DNA from: Ruminococcaceae bacterium UBA794
Lineage (GTDB): Bacteria; Bacillota; Clostridia; Oscillospirales; Ruminococcaceae
Direction: 5' to 3'
DNA length: 64,000 nt
NCBI GenBank assembly: GCA_002304735.1
Contig: DBIU01000015.1
Coordinates: 4,887 to 68,886, forward strand
The position numbers were made by a program, and so were the translations under genes. Numbering within the stretch: the first letter of the stretch is position 1; every line of letters begins with the position of its first letter. Below the pieces are notes generated by a model. It had not been told where the DNA came from. It worked only from the letters and a program-made list of their open reading frames with translations, and searched no databases. Positions 18,027-26,686 of this stretch are shown here, in pieces.

Positions 18027-18839
18027 TCACTTCTCGCATTGAGCGAGAACTGTAATGCATTTTCTCGGACAAGCCGCCGCGCAGTCGCCGCAGCCGTCGC
18101 ACTTCGAGTAGTCGATTGACGCGTGATTATCGCTGACGGAAATCGCGCCGTTCGGGCATTTTTTCTCGCAGATTTTGCAGCCTATGCAGCTATTCTTGCA
18201 GACGTCCTTTGCGACTTTGCCGGGGTCTTTAGACGAACAGCGAACGTCAACCTTCTGCGCTGCGGGACGAATGACGATAAGGTGGTTGGGGCAAGCCTCG
18301 ACGCACTTTCCGCACGCGCCGCACTTCGACGGGTTGACAACGGCGACGCCGTTGATAATCGAAATCGCGTCGTTCGTACAGACGGCAGCGCAGTCGCCGT
18401 AACCGTCGCAGCCGGTGCGGCAGTTTTTGTTGCCGTTGTAGAAGCGCTCGACAGCGTGACAGCTCGGCGTGCCGATAAACTCGTATCTGTCCTCGACAGC
18501 GCCCTTGCAGCCGTTACAGCGGACAAACGCGGCTTCCCTGACGGTTTCGAGAGCCTCCGTTCCCATAATCTCGGCAACCTTCTTCGCAGCCTCCGCGCCG
18601 CCGGGCTTGCACTTGTTCGTCGGAGCGCCGCCCTCGGCGACAGCCTTTGCGTAGTCCGCGCAGCCCGCGTATCCGCAGGCGCCGCAGTTCGCGTTCGGAA
18701 GCGCCTCGGTAATTCTGGCGACGGTTTCGTCCTCCTCAACGGAGAGGAATTTTGTCGCAAGAACGACAATTCCGCCCGCAGCAGCGCCGATTGCCGTGAA
18801 AATAAGCACGGGAAGAATATAGGTCATAAAAATTTCCAT
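18027..18839 (-). CDS. rnfB: Rnf complex subunit RnfB (iron-sulfur protein)
   Basis: 270 aa. One N-terminal membrane anchor is followed by the Fe-S domain with CGACGYAGC and then ferredoxin-type CxxCxxCxxxCP clusters (e.g. CGACGKCVEACP, CIGCKICEKKCP, CDGCGDCAAACP). RnfB is the electron-entry or transfer subunit facing the cytoplasm in the ferredoxin:NAD+ oxidoreductase that pumps Na+ or H+. It is the last gene of rnfCDGEAB, 12 bp after rnfA. Confidence 0.96.
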   Translation of the reverse strand: MEIFMTYILPVLIFTAIGAAAGGIVVLATKFLSVEEDETVARITEALPNANCGACGYAGCADYAKAVAEGGAPTNKCKPGGAEAAKKVAEIMGTEALETVREAAFVRCNGCKGAVEDRYEFIGTPSCHAVERFYNGNKNCRTGCDGYGDCAAVCTNDAISIINGVAVVNPSKCGACGKCVEACPNHLIVIRPAAQKVDVRCSSKDPGKVAKDVCKNSCIGCKICEKKCPNGAISVSDNHASIDYSKCDGCGDCAAACPRKCITVLAQCEK

Positions 18840-18851
18840 CTCGACCCTCCT

Positions 18852-19457
18852 TTAGGCAATGCCGAAAATGCCGTCTACAAGACCGCCAAATCCCACGAAC
18901 GACAGCGAAACTATCGACGCGGCGACAAGGGTAATCGGCATTCCCGTGAAAGCCTTCGGAACGTTGCAGCGCTCGAGTCTGCCGCGAACTCCCGAGAAAA
19001 TCAGCATTGCAATCATAAAGCCAAGACCGCCGCCGAGCGCGCAGACGACGCTCTCGAGGAAGTTGTAGCCGTTGTCGAGGTTCAGAAGCGTAACGCCGAG
19101 AACCGCGCAGTTTGTCGTGATAAGCGGGAGGTAAACGCCGAGCGACTTGTAAAGCGCGGGAATGTATTTCTTCAGCACCATTTCGATGAGCTGAACCAGA
19201 ACCGCGATTATCATAATGAACAAAATCGTGTTGAGGTAAGTCAGCCCCAGCGGAACGAGGAAGAAGTAGTAAAGCGGCCAAGTTACTGCCGTTGCGATAA
19301 CCATAACCGCAGTAACCGCGCAGCCCATTCCGAGCGAGCCGGAAGTCGTTTTCGAAACTCCGAGGAACGGGCAGATACCCATAAATTTCGAGAGAACGAA
19401 GTTATCCGTGAGTATTCCCGTAAGGAGAATAATCATCATACTTTTTGCAAGCTCCAT
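18852..19457 (-). CDS. rnfA: Rnf complex subunit RnfA
   Basis: 201 aa, integral membrane protein with six expected helices; NFVLSKFMGICPFLGVS near the N-terminus and TTNCAVLGVTLLN are family hallmarks. RnfA and RnfE are inverted-topology relatives thought to form the ion path and to hold an intramembrane Fe-S centre through their conserved Cys residues. Its start overlaps the rnfE stop by one base. Confidence 0.96.
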   Translation of the reverse strand: MELAKSMMIILLTGILTDNFVLSKFMGICPFLGVSKTTSGSLGMGCAVTAVMVIATAVTWPLYYFFLVPLGLTYLNTILFIMIIAVLVQLIEMVLKKYIPALYKSLGVYLPLITTNCAVLGVTLLNLDNGYNFLESVVCALGGGLGFMIAMLIFSGVRGRLERCNVPKAFTGMPITLVAASIVSLSFVGFGGLVDGIFGIA

Positions 19458-20209
19458 TAATTATCCTCCCCTTTCTTTTCAGCGGTAATCTCAGCCGGCT
19501 TTTCAACGTTCGCCTTGATAACGCCGCTTTCGGCGGAAGTATCCGCGCAGGCGCTTATGCAGGAGCTTTTATTCGGGCAGGCGGCGCAGCCTGTCGCCTC
19601 GGGAGGTTTGCGATGAGAAATCTTGTTTACAAGCGCGATTACGCAGCCCAGCACGAAAAATCCTCCTGCGGGAAGCACGAAAAGCGTCATCGGCTGAATA
19701 AAATCGGGGCAGATTGTGATTGCGAAATCCGTTCCCGCAAACCAAGTTCCCGAGCCTAAAATCTCGCGTATCGAACCCATAGCAAACAGCGCGAGCGTAA
19801 ATCCGACGCCCATTCCAAGACCGTCCAAAGCGGAAGCGCCAACGTTGTTTTTGGAGGCGAACATCTCCGCTCTGCCGAGGATAATGCAGTTTACCGTGAT
19901 AAGCGGCAGATAAATTCCGAGCGCGTCGTAAACGGGCGGAACATACGCCTGCAAAAGAAGCTGAATAAGCGTAACAAATCCCGCAATAACGACTATGTAG
20001 CAAGGCAGTCGGACAGATTTCGGGATAATATTCTTAAGAAGCGAAATAACGACGTTTGAACAGACGAGAACGAAAGTCGCCGCGACGCCCATTCCTATCG
20101 CGTTGAACGCCATTGTCGTAATCGCGAGCGTCGGGCACATTCCAAGCAGCGACACAAGCGTGGGGTTCTCTTTGATAAGACCCTTCGTAAATTCCTTCAT
20201 ATAGCTCAC
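19457..20209 (-). CDS. rnfE: Rnf complex subunit RnfE
   Basis: 250 aa. Membrane protein beginning with KEFTKGLIKENPTLVSLLGMCPTLA, with LPLITVNCIILGRAE as the counterpart of the RnfA Cys motif. A ~45-residue hydrophilic C-terminal extension contains several Cys (CAACPNKSSCISAC), more than the usual ~200-residue RnfE; it might bind a metal, but that is inference. It overlaps rnfG by four bases. Confidence 0.95.
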   Translation of the reverse strand: MSYMKEFTKGLIKENPTLVSLLGMCPTLAITTMAFNAIGMGVAATFVLVCSNVVISLLKNIIPKSVRLPCYIVVIAGFVTLIQLLLQAYVPPVYDALGIYLPLITVNCIILGRAEMFASKNNVGASALDGLGMGVGFTLALFAMGSIREILGSGTWFAGTDFAITICPDFIQPMTLFVLPAGGFFVLGCVIALVNKISHRKPPEATGCAACPNKSSCISACADTSAESGVIKANVEKPAEITAEKKGEDN

Positions 20210-20802
20210 CTGAAATCACCTCCAAACGCGTTGTAAGCGCCGAGCGCAATATTGACCGCCTTTGCCACGCCCTTTGACGAGAAGGTCGCGGAAGTAACAG
20301 CGTTTACTTCGTTGTCGGCGGGATTAGGCTTGTTTTTGACGATAGTAACCTCGCCCGTCTTATTCTTGAAGTTGGCGAGCCAGTCGGGGTCGTCTGTGTT
20401 TGTGCCAAGACCGGGGGTTTCCTCGCCTACCGACACAATCGCAACTCCAAAAACCGCTCCGTCCTTAACGCCGACCATAATGTCAAAGCCGCTCTTATAG
20501 CCCTTGACAACGCAGTCGAACGCAAGCGAACCGTCGCTCTTTTTGATAACCTTTGTAAGCCCCGAAATATTGCAGGCTTTGTTTCCGTCCTTATCGACGT
20601 CAACAAGCGCGTCGGGATATTCATTTACCGGGATAACCGAGTATTCTCCCTCGCCGTAAATCTGCGTAACGGCGGCAAGCTGCTTGTCGGTAACAACGGT
20701 TGACGTATCAATATAAGTCATATTGTACACGACAATGACAAGCGCCGAGATAATCGCAATAATAATCGCGGGGATAAGGATAGGCTTGATTTTTTGGTTC
20801 AT
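20206..20802 (-). CDS. rnfG: Rnf complex subunit RnfG (FMN-binding)
   Basis: 198 aa. One N-terminal membrane helix and an extracytoplasmic FMN-binding domain with VTSATFSSKGV, where the Thr carries covalently bound FMN in this family. Preceding GEETPGLGT is also typical. It passes electrons between the soluble and membrane parts of Rnf. Its four-base overlaps with both rnfD and rnfE indicate tight coupling. Confidence 0.95.
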   Translation of the reverse strand: MNQKIKPILIPAIIIAIISALVIVVYNMTYIDTSTVVTDKQLAAVTQIYGEGEYSVIPVNEYPDALVDVDKDGNKACNISGLTKVIKKSDGSLAFDCVVKGYKSGFDIMVGVKDGAVFGVAIVSVGEETPGLGTNTDDPDWLANFKNKTGEVTIVKNKPNPADNEVNAVTSATFSSKGVAKAVNIALGAYNAFGGDFR

Positions 20803-21770
20803 TCCGCTTTGCCCTCCTTTTTCGGTTTAATTCCGCCAAAGGGCTTCGCCGCGGTAAATCTGTCGATAAGCGGCGTAAGGCAGTTCATCACGAGGATTGA
20901 GAACGAAACGCCCTCGGGGTAATTCGCGAACTGTCTGATAAGGAACGTGATAAGTCCGCAGCCTACCGCGAAAATAATCTTGCCCTTGTCGGTCATCGGA
21001 GTTGTGGAGTAGTCGGTCGCCATAAAGAACGCGCCGAGAACAAGACCGCCGCCCATAACCTGATAAGCGACATAATTGAGGTCGAAGCCGCCGCTTATGA
21101 ACGACAAAACCGCAACCGTTCCGATGAAGCAAATCGGTGTAATCGGTCTGATGACGCCGCGGATTATGAGGTAAATTCCGCCGAGAAGCAGCGCCGCCGT
21201 GCAGGTTTCGCCAAGACAGCCGCCGCGAACGCCGAGAAGCATATCCATAAGCGAGGGAAGCGAACCTTCGCCCGAAGAAATCACACCGAGCGGCGTTGCG
21301 GAAGTCATCGCGTCCGTGCCGCCCTTAAGCCACGCAAACGGCTCGGTCCAAGTCGTCATAGCCGCGGTAAACGAGAGCATAAGCACAATTCTCGCGGTAA
21401 TCGCGGGGTTTGCGAAGTTCTGCCCTATACCGCCGAACAGGCATTTTACGATAACGATAGCGACAAAACAGCCGATAACCGCCATATAAATCGGCAAATC
21501 AACGGGCAGATTGAACGAAAGAATAATTCCCGTCACAATCGCGGATAAATCCGAAACGGTTCCCGGCTTTTTCACAATTTTGTTGAACAAAAACTCAAAA
21601 AGCACGCAGCTAGCCACGCAAACCGCCGTCAAAACAGCCGCCTTATAGCCGAAAAGCACAATGCTTGCGATAAGCGCGGGACAAAGCGCGATAATCACGT
21701 CAAGCATAATATTTTTGGTTGTGCGTGAGCTGCGGATATGAGGCGACGCCTCAACAAACAATTTATTCAT
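20799..21770 (-). CDS. rnfD: Rnf complex subunit RnfD (FMN-binding membrane protein)
   Basis: 323 aa from the ATG at 21770, which has GAGGTGG upstream and gives the standard N-terminus (LFVEASPHIRSSRTTKNIMLDVIIALCPAL). An open frame extends 32 codons further, but into the end of rnfC. Multiple membrane helices are present and the FMN-attachment site is TDAMTSATPLG, with the Thr as flavin ligand. Part of the ion-pumping core. Confidence 0.95.
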   Translation of the reverse strand: MNKLFVEASPHIRSSRTTKNIMLDVIIALCPALIASIVLFGYKAAVLTAVCVASCVLFEFLFNKIVKKPGTVSDLSAIVTGIILSFNLPVDLPIYMAVIGCFVAIVIVKCLFGGIGQNFANPAITARIVLMLSFTAAMTTWTEPFAWLKGGTDAMTSATPLGVISSGEGSLPSLMDMLLGVRGGCLGETCTAALLLGGIYLIIRGVIRPITPICFIGTVAVLSFISGGFDLNYVAYQVMGGGLVLGAFFMATDYSTTPMTDKGKIIFAVGCGLITFLIRQFANYPEGVSFSILVMNCLTPLIDRFTAAKPFGGIKPKKEGKAE

Positions 21771-21780
21771 CACGTCCACC

Positions 21781-23079
21781 TCACTTCTTCGGAGCTGTCG
21801 CCGCGCGCAGGAAATCCTTTGCGAGCTGGTTTTTCTCGGCGAGATTTCTCTTAGCGGGACAGACAAAGCTGCAAGCTCCGCAGTTCATACAAAGATTTAC
21901 TTTAAGCCGCTGAAGCTCCTTAACATCGCGCGCGTCGAAAGCCTGTTCAAGCTCGGTCGGCATAAGATTAGCCGCGCACGCCCTTACGCATCTTCCGCAG
22001 CGTATACAAGCCGTGGGCTGAACCGCCGCTGTATCTCCGAAAAGAAGCACAGCGTTGTTTGTTTTTCCGAGGGGAGTATCGGGGTCGAAAGCGCACGAAC
22101 CCATCATCGGACCGCCGAGGACGATTCTGTCGGGCTGCTTTCTCACGTCCGCAAAGCCGACAATGCTGTGAAGCAGCGTTCCAACGGGAATAAAGAAATT
22201 CGCGGGATTGTTGACGATATTGCCGTCAATTGTAATTCTGCGGCGGATAAGCGGAACACCCGTCTTTATGTAGCCATAAATAAATCCCGCCGTAGAAACG
22301 TTCATAACCATACAGCCAACGTCCGAAGGAAGCTTTCCTTCCTCGACGACGCGTCCCGTAAGCGAATGAACAAGCACCTTTTCAGCGCCCTGAGGATACG
22401 CGCCGGGAAGCTTCTGAACTTTTATGTTCGGATAACGCACGCAAAGCTTCGTGAGCTTGTCGATAGCGTTGAGCTTATCCTCCTCGATACCGATAATCGC
22501 CTTCGGAATTTCAAGCTTTCTCATAATGAGGTCAATTCCCGCGAGAACATTGTCGGAATTTTCCATAAGCTCGCGGTAATCGCTTGTGATATACGGCTCG
22601 CACTCTGCGCCGTTAAGGAGAAGATACTCGATTTTCACCTTTTCGCGGTCATAGGCGAGCTTAACGTGCGTTGGGAAACCCGCGCCGCCAAGTCCAACTG
22701 CGCCGCTCTCGCGCACAGCCTTGATGAAATCCTCGCGCGAGTCGATTTTCGGCGGCTCAAGCTCCTCGAACATCTCGTTTTTGTTGTCGTTTTCGATAAC
22801 GACGGTCTTGCACAACCGGCCGGCAACGCTCATAACGTCGCGTATTTCCTTAACGACGCCGCTTACCGAAGCGTGAATGGGCGCGGACATAAAAGCCTCG
22901 CTGTCGCCTATTTTCTGACCCATTTTCACCTTATCGCCGACAGCGACGCAAGGCTCGCAGGGAGCGCCGATATGCTGTGCCATACTTATGGCGACAACTT
23001 CGGGCGCGGGAATTTTTCTCGTCGACTGCTCGGACGACGCGCTGAAATGCGGAAGTCTGACAGAATGCAGCTTTGACAA
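21781..23079 (-). CDS. rnfC: Rnf complex subunit RnfC (NADH/FMN/Fe-S)
   Basis: 432 aa. It has a biotinyl-like N-terminal fold (HIGAPCEPCVAVGDKVKMGQKIG), the NADH/FMN domain with VGLGGAGFPTHVK, and two [4Fe-4S] motifs near the C-terminus (CIRCGRCVRAC and CMNCGACSFVCP). It oxidises or reduces NAD at the cytoplasmic face. The start is a TTG with GGTGA just upstream; alternatives downstream would cut the family N-terminus. First gene of the operon. No clean promoter was seen between it and the MITE-like repeat upstream. Confidence 0.94.
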   Translation of the reverse strand: MSKLHSVRLPHFSASSEQSTRKIPAPEVVAISMAQHIGAPCEPCVAVGDKVKMGQKIGDSEAFMSAPIHASVSGVVKEIRDVMSVAGRLCKTVVIENDNKNEMFEELEPPKIDSREDFIKAVRESGAVGLGGAGFPTHVKLAYDREKVKIEYLLLNGAECEPYITSDYRELMENSDNVLAGIDLIMRKLEIPKAIIGIEEDKLNAIDKLTKLCVRYPNIKVQKLPGAYPQGAEKVLVHSLTGRVVEEGKLPSDVGCMVMNVSTAGFIYGYIKTGVPLIRRRITIDGNIVNNPANFFIPVGTLLHSIVGFADVRKQPDRIVLGGPMMGSCAFDPDTPLGKTNNAVLLFGDTAAVQPTACIRCGRCVRACAANLMPTELEQAFDARDVKELQRLKVNLCMNCGACSFVCPAKRNLAEKNQLAKDFLRAATAPKK

Positions 23080-23109
23080 AATTCACCATTCCTTTCAATT
23101 GTTTTACAG

Positions 23110-23270
23110 TGGGTCACCTCTAAAAACCTTGTTTGAGTGAAAATGCGCATAGCACGCCAACTGCTTCGGCAAGTCTCCTCGTAAGGCATACAGCCTTACT
23201 TCGTCGGCTTTTCTCGCATTAGGCGCACTCTACCCATTTTCACTTTTCAAACCGGTTTTTGAGGTTCCCA
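23110..23270. mobile_element. MITE-like 161-bp imperfect inverted repeat
   Basis: The ends match in inverted orientation (TGGGTCACCTCTAAAAACC at the left, GGTTTTTGAGGTTCCCA at the right). The pairing continues inward about 42 bp on each side through GTGAAAATG/CATTTTCAC, and an internal hairpin GTAAGGC/GCCTTAC sits in the middle. There is no ORF. This is the architecture of a short non-autonomous element or a large structured RNA, placed upstream of rnfC. Confidence 0.5.
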
Positions 23271-23298
23271 GAATAAAACCTGTTTTACTCAAAACTTA

Positions 23299-23324
23299 AC
23301 CCGCCGCTTGACCAAACGGCGGGT
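23299..23324 (-). terminator. Terminator of the helicase-like/GHKL operon
   Basis: An 8-bp perfect stem (ACCCGCCG with CGGCGGGT) lies 27 bp after the GHKL gene stop and is followed on the minus strand by TAAGTTTT. Confidence 0.65.
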
Positions 23325-23350
23325 CTTGATAGCAGATATTATGCGAAAAA

Positions 23351-26300
23351 TCACATTTCAAGCGCTCCGAAATCCATATCCTGTTCTTCCTCGCCAACCA
23401 TAGGCTCGGTTTTCGGGCGATTATTGGGGCGCTTATCGGGAACGCTCGGCGCGTCCTTGCGCTCGGCGGGATTTGTCGGCTGAACCGTCGGAACCTCCGT
23501 GCGCTGCTGAACGGGCTTTTTCTCCTCCGCAGACTGACGCGGCGCGGGAGCGGGATTTGTGTTGTCCTCAAACCACTTTGCAGCCATCATCGGCGAAAGA
23601 ACCACGTCAAACGTTTCGGGAGCGCCGTCATAAACGGTTTCGAGAACTGTGTTGCCCTTCTTATCCGGCTCGCAGACGTCATAGCTTACCTGCTTGCGGT
23701 ATTTAATGCGGACATAGAGAAATTCGGGCGGAATAACGTCGACTTCCTTAACTTCCTCAAGCCACAGGAACGGGCTCATACCGCCGATTGAAATATCGTC
23801 GATAAGCCACCCCGCGACAGCGGCAGCGTCGTTTCTGCACAAATAGAGCGAGAACCTAAACTTCTTCTCTTTGTCGTCGTCGATAATACCGACTGAAATC
23901 GTCTTAACAACAAAGCTGTTGAGAACGCCCGTTTCATAGCCGCAGCACGGACAAATTCCGCCGTAGCCGTAAAGCTTCGCGTTTATATCGCGCGCGAAAT
24001 AATATCCGTAAACTCTGGGATTGAGGCGCTCATATGGAGCAATTCTCCTCACTTCTCTGAGCATATAGTCAAACTCATTGCGCTTGATTGAAGGCACGGG
24101 CTTGAAATAATACGGCATCTGGTCGATGAGAACAAGGTTGGGGTCCTCTGTTCCCGAGTAAAGGTTGTGAAGCAGGTTGTTGTTCTCACCCGTAAGGAGG
24201 AACTCGACATATCCCGCATATTTCGCCTTTGAAAGGCCGTCGCGCAGGATAATGTATCTCGCGGATTTCTCCGCGTCCGCCTTAGCGATGGGCGCGTCCA
24301 TACCGACAATCTTCATCAGCCTGTTGTTCGCGTCAAGGAGAGCAATCTTGTCAATTCCGAGGTCGCAGACGAAGATTTTCTTAAGCATAGCCTCGACGGC
24401 GACGGCTGACTTACATTCGGGCAGCGCCGACATAATATCCTCCGGGTCGAAAGTAAATCTTCCCGAGGAATAGTTGAAGTCGAACACGCGTCCGTTAAAC
24501 AGCCCGCTTTCAATCAGCGAATAAACATCTCCGACGATTTCAAGCAAATCGCTGTTGGTGATATTCGGGGGAATCATAAACTGCTTTCGGTAAACGGAGA
24601 AGCGATAGCGCTTGTTTATATCGAGCGTGAGGTTAATCTCGCCGCCCTGGCGCTTAACCTCCTTGAGGAACGTTATGGTATCCTTTCCTATCGTGAAGGA
24701 GTTTACCATAAGCGTAACGACCTGATTGAAAATCTGATGATTTTCAAATCTCATCTCGTGCGCCTCAAGGACGTCGCAAGCCTTTTTGAGGTTCTTTATG
24801 TTGATTTTTGAGATTTCAAACTGAATTTGAGCTGTTCCGGAGGTAATCACGAACTGGAAGTATTTCATCGCAATTCTGTAATTCTCGCCGAACATCTCGT
24901 CAACAACGGCAAATGCGTCTGCGAGGGAATTTTCGTCCTCGACCATACCGTTCTTGATGCAGTCGTCAAGCTTCAGGCTGATTATGCTCTTAAAGCCCGC
25001 GCCAAGCTCATAATCCTTGACTCTCTTGCCGCCGTCGGACGCCATAAGGAACTCTTTCCCGTCCTTGTAGAACTTATAGAGATATTCCTCGCCGCCCTCG
25101 TCCGTTCCGGGGACGTCCCAGCGATACTTTGCAAGAAGCGCGTGGTTAACGTCCTTGCCGTACCAGCTGTTCATCTGCTCGATATCCTGTTCGAGAGCCT
25201 TTCTTGCGCTTCCGTCCTCGTGTTCCTCCTTGGAAACGTTGGTGCGCTCGGTGAAATAGCCGTTCCTGCGGACAGCCTCGAAATTAACAGGCTCGCTTCC
25301 GTCGGGGAAAACGATGGAAACGCTGTTTCCGAATTTCTCGCGCAGACCCTTTACAATCGTGCTTGTATTCACATAATTGTAGAAGAACTTGAAAACGTAC
25401 TGCTTGGGGCTGAGCATATAGTAGCCCGGCATATTCGGGTTTTCCGGCATATCGAGTACAAACAGATGCTTATATTCCTCGGCAACCGTGAGAATACCAT
25501 GCTCAATTTTTTCCGCGCATTTTTCAAGCGAGTCGTACTTGATGCCCGAGCGGTTGTTTGTAATATATTTATTAGGAACGGATACGAAAAATGCCGAAAG
25601 CTTTTCGTCGACAAAATCGGGGCTTTCCGCCTTAACGAAGCCGGTAAGCTCGAAAGTCGAGAAATAGTTGTATTTCGACATCAAAACCTTTCCCGCTTCA
25701 ACCTTTGCGCCGGAAATAGCGTAAGGAACGAGATAAGTGAAACCGTCGTATTCCGCGCTGATAAAGTCCGCGACGCTCTTTCCGTTTTCGGAGAAGCGAA
25801 CCTTGCGGATATCTTCGGGAGTACGCTGATGATGCTGAATTTTATAGACGACTTCGGGCTTGCCGTAGTTGATTACGGCAATGTTAAACGCTCTGTCAAC
25901 ACATTCTTCCTCGTCAGTCGACTTGAGATTTTTCTTTCTGATAAACGCAAAGCAAAGGTCCACCATATTGATGTAAGAACCCTTTTTGCTTGTAAGCGTA
26001 ACAAGATTTTCGTGAAGAGCCGCCTGCTCGTTTTCGGGGAGCGCGAAAATAATCTCCGTGTGATTAAACTGATTGCCGTTAAGCTCAAGTTCGCGCACCT
26101 TAAGAGTACCCTCGTCGTTGACAACGCGCAGCGAATAGGTATTCGAGCGCATCTTAAACCAATCGACGTTTGTGAAAACGCTCTTTGCGCCCAAACCGAA
26201 ACGCCCCTCGCGCTTTCTGTCGCCGTCGTTTCTGCCGACGGAGAGATAGTAGAACATCTGTTCAAGCCTAAATCCCGTTTCGTTGTAGGTGAGCTTGACC

Positions 26301-26614
26301 TGACCCTCGTCGAGGAACTCAATCATCACCTTGATGTTCGGCTCGTCGTAATCGCAGCCGAACACGTTCTGAAGCAATTCGCGGATAATGGACTCGCGCG
26401 GATAATCCTTTGCAAGTCCCGCCATATTAATAGCGCCGCGGCCTGCGTACATATTGTTGAAATAATCCTTGAACAAATCGCTTTCAAGCTCGCCCGAACG
26501 CACCTTGCCGTCGATTTCGCTTACGACAGCCTTAACGCCGTCCTTATCGCCGGCGGTATTTCGCTCGAAGAAATCGCCGAGCAGCTTTTCAACCGTTTCA
26601 TAGCCTTCGCTCAT
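23351..26614 (-). CDS. Large sacsin-type GHKL (Hsp90-like) ATPase protein
   Basis: 1087 aa. Residues ~70-150 contain a GHKL nucleotide-binding fold: the N-box in ESIIRELLQN (Glu79, Asn83), the NETGF motif at 111-115 (as in sacsin-like proteins rather than the DNGxG of Hsp90/MutL) and GRFGLGAKSVF at 138-148. A long middle of unknown fold follows. Near residue 890 there is a CPCCGYETG zinc-ribbon-like knuckle, and the tail is Pro/Glu-rich and probably disordered. It lacks a signal peptide or membrane segment. It follows a helicase-like gene by 72 bp, with GAGGGG before the ATG. Function unknown; GHKL proteins paired with helicase-like partners occur in some anti-phage systems, but this pair matches none I know. 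Confidence 0.85.
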   Translation of the reverse strand: MSEGYETVEKLLGDFFERNTAGDKDGVKAVVSEIDGKVRSGELESDLFKDYFNNMYAGRGAINMAGLAKDYPRESIIRELLQNVFGCDYDEPNIKVMIEFLDEGQVKLTYNETGFRLEQMFYYLSVGRNDGDRKREGRFGLGAKSVFTNVDWFKMRSNTYSLRVVNDEGTLKVRELELNGNQFNHTEIIFALPENEQAALHENLVTLTSKKGSYINMVDLCFAFIRKKNLKSTDEEECVDRAFNIAVINYGKPEVVYKIQHHQRTPEDIRKVRFSENGKSVADFISAEYDGFTYLVPYAISGAKVEAGKVLMSKYNYFSTFELTGFVKAESPDFVDEKLSAFFVSVPNKYITNNRSGIKYDSLEKCAEKIEHGILTVAEEYKHLFVLDMPENPNMPGYYMLSPKQYVFKFFYNYVNTSTIVKGLREKFGNSVSIVFPDGSEPVNFEAVRRNGYFTERTNVSKEEHEDGSARKALEQDIEQMNSWYGKDVNHALLAKYRWDVPGTDEGGEEYLYKFYKDGKEFLMASDGGKRVKDYELGAGFKSIISLKLDDCIKNGMVEDENSLADAFAVVDEMFGENYRIAMKYFQFVITSGTAQIQFEISKINIKNLKKACDVLEAHEMRFENHQIFNQVVTLMVNSFTIGKDTITFLKEVKRQGGEINLTLDINKRYRFSVYRKQFMIPPNITNSDLLEIVGDVYSLIESGLFNGRVFDFNYSSGRFTFDPEDIMSALPECKSAVAVEAMLKKIFVCDLGIDKIALLDANNRLMKIVGMDAPIAKADAEKSARYIILRDGLSKAKYAGYVEFLLTGENNNLLHNLYSGTEDPNLVLIDQMPYYFKPVPSIKRNEFDYMLREVRRIAPYERLNPRVYGYYFARDINAKLYGYGGICPCCGYETGVLNSFVVKTISVGIIDDDKEKKFRFSLYLCRNDAAAVAGWLIDDISIGGMSPFLWLEEVKEVDVIPPEFLYVRIKYRKQVSYDVCEPDKKGNTVLETVYDGAPETFDVVLSPMMAAKWFEDNTNPAPAPRQSAEEKKPVQQRTEVPTVQPTNPAERKDAPSVPDKRPNNRPKTEPMVGEEEQDMDFGALEM

Positions 26615-26686
26615 TACAAAACCCCTCTTCTCCGCGCTGTTTCTCGGATAGTCCCGCGCGGAAGGTTAATCTGCGGCAATTTGCCG

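Noticed and set aside
18123..19460. 445-codon open frame on the plus strand
   Set aside because: Antisense to rnfB and rnfA, which are unmistakable; composition is low-complexity and Arg/Ala-rich.
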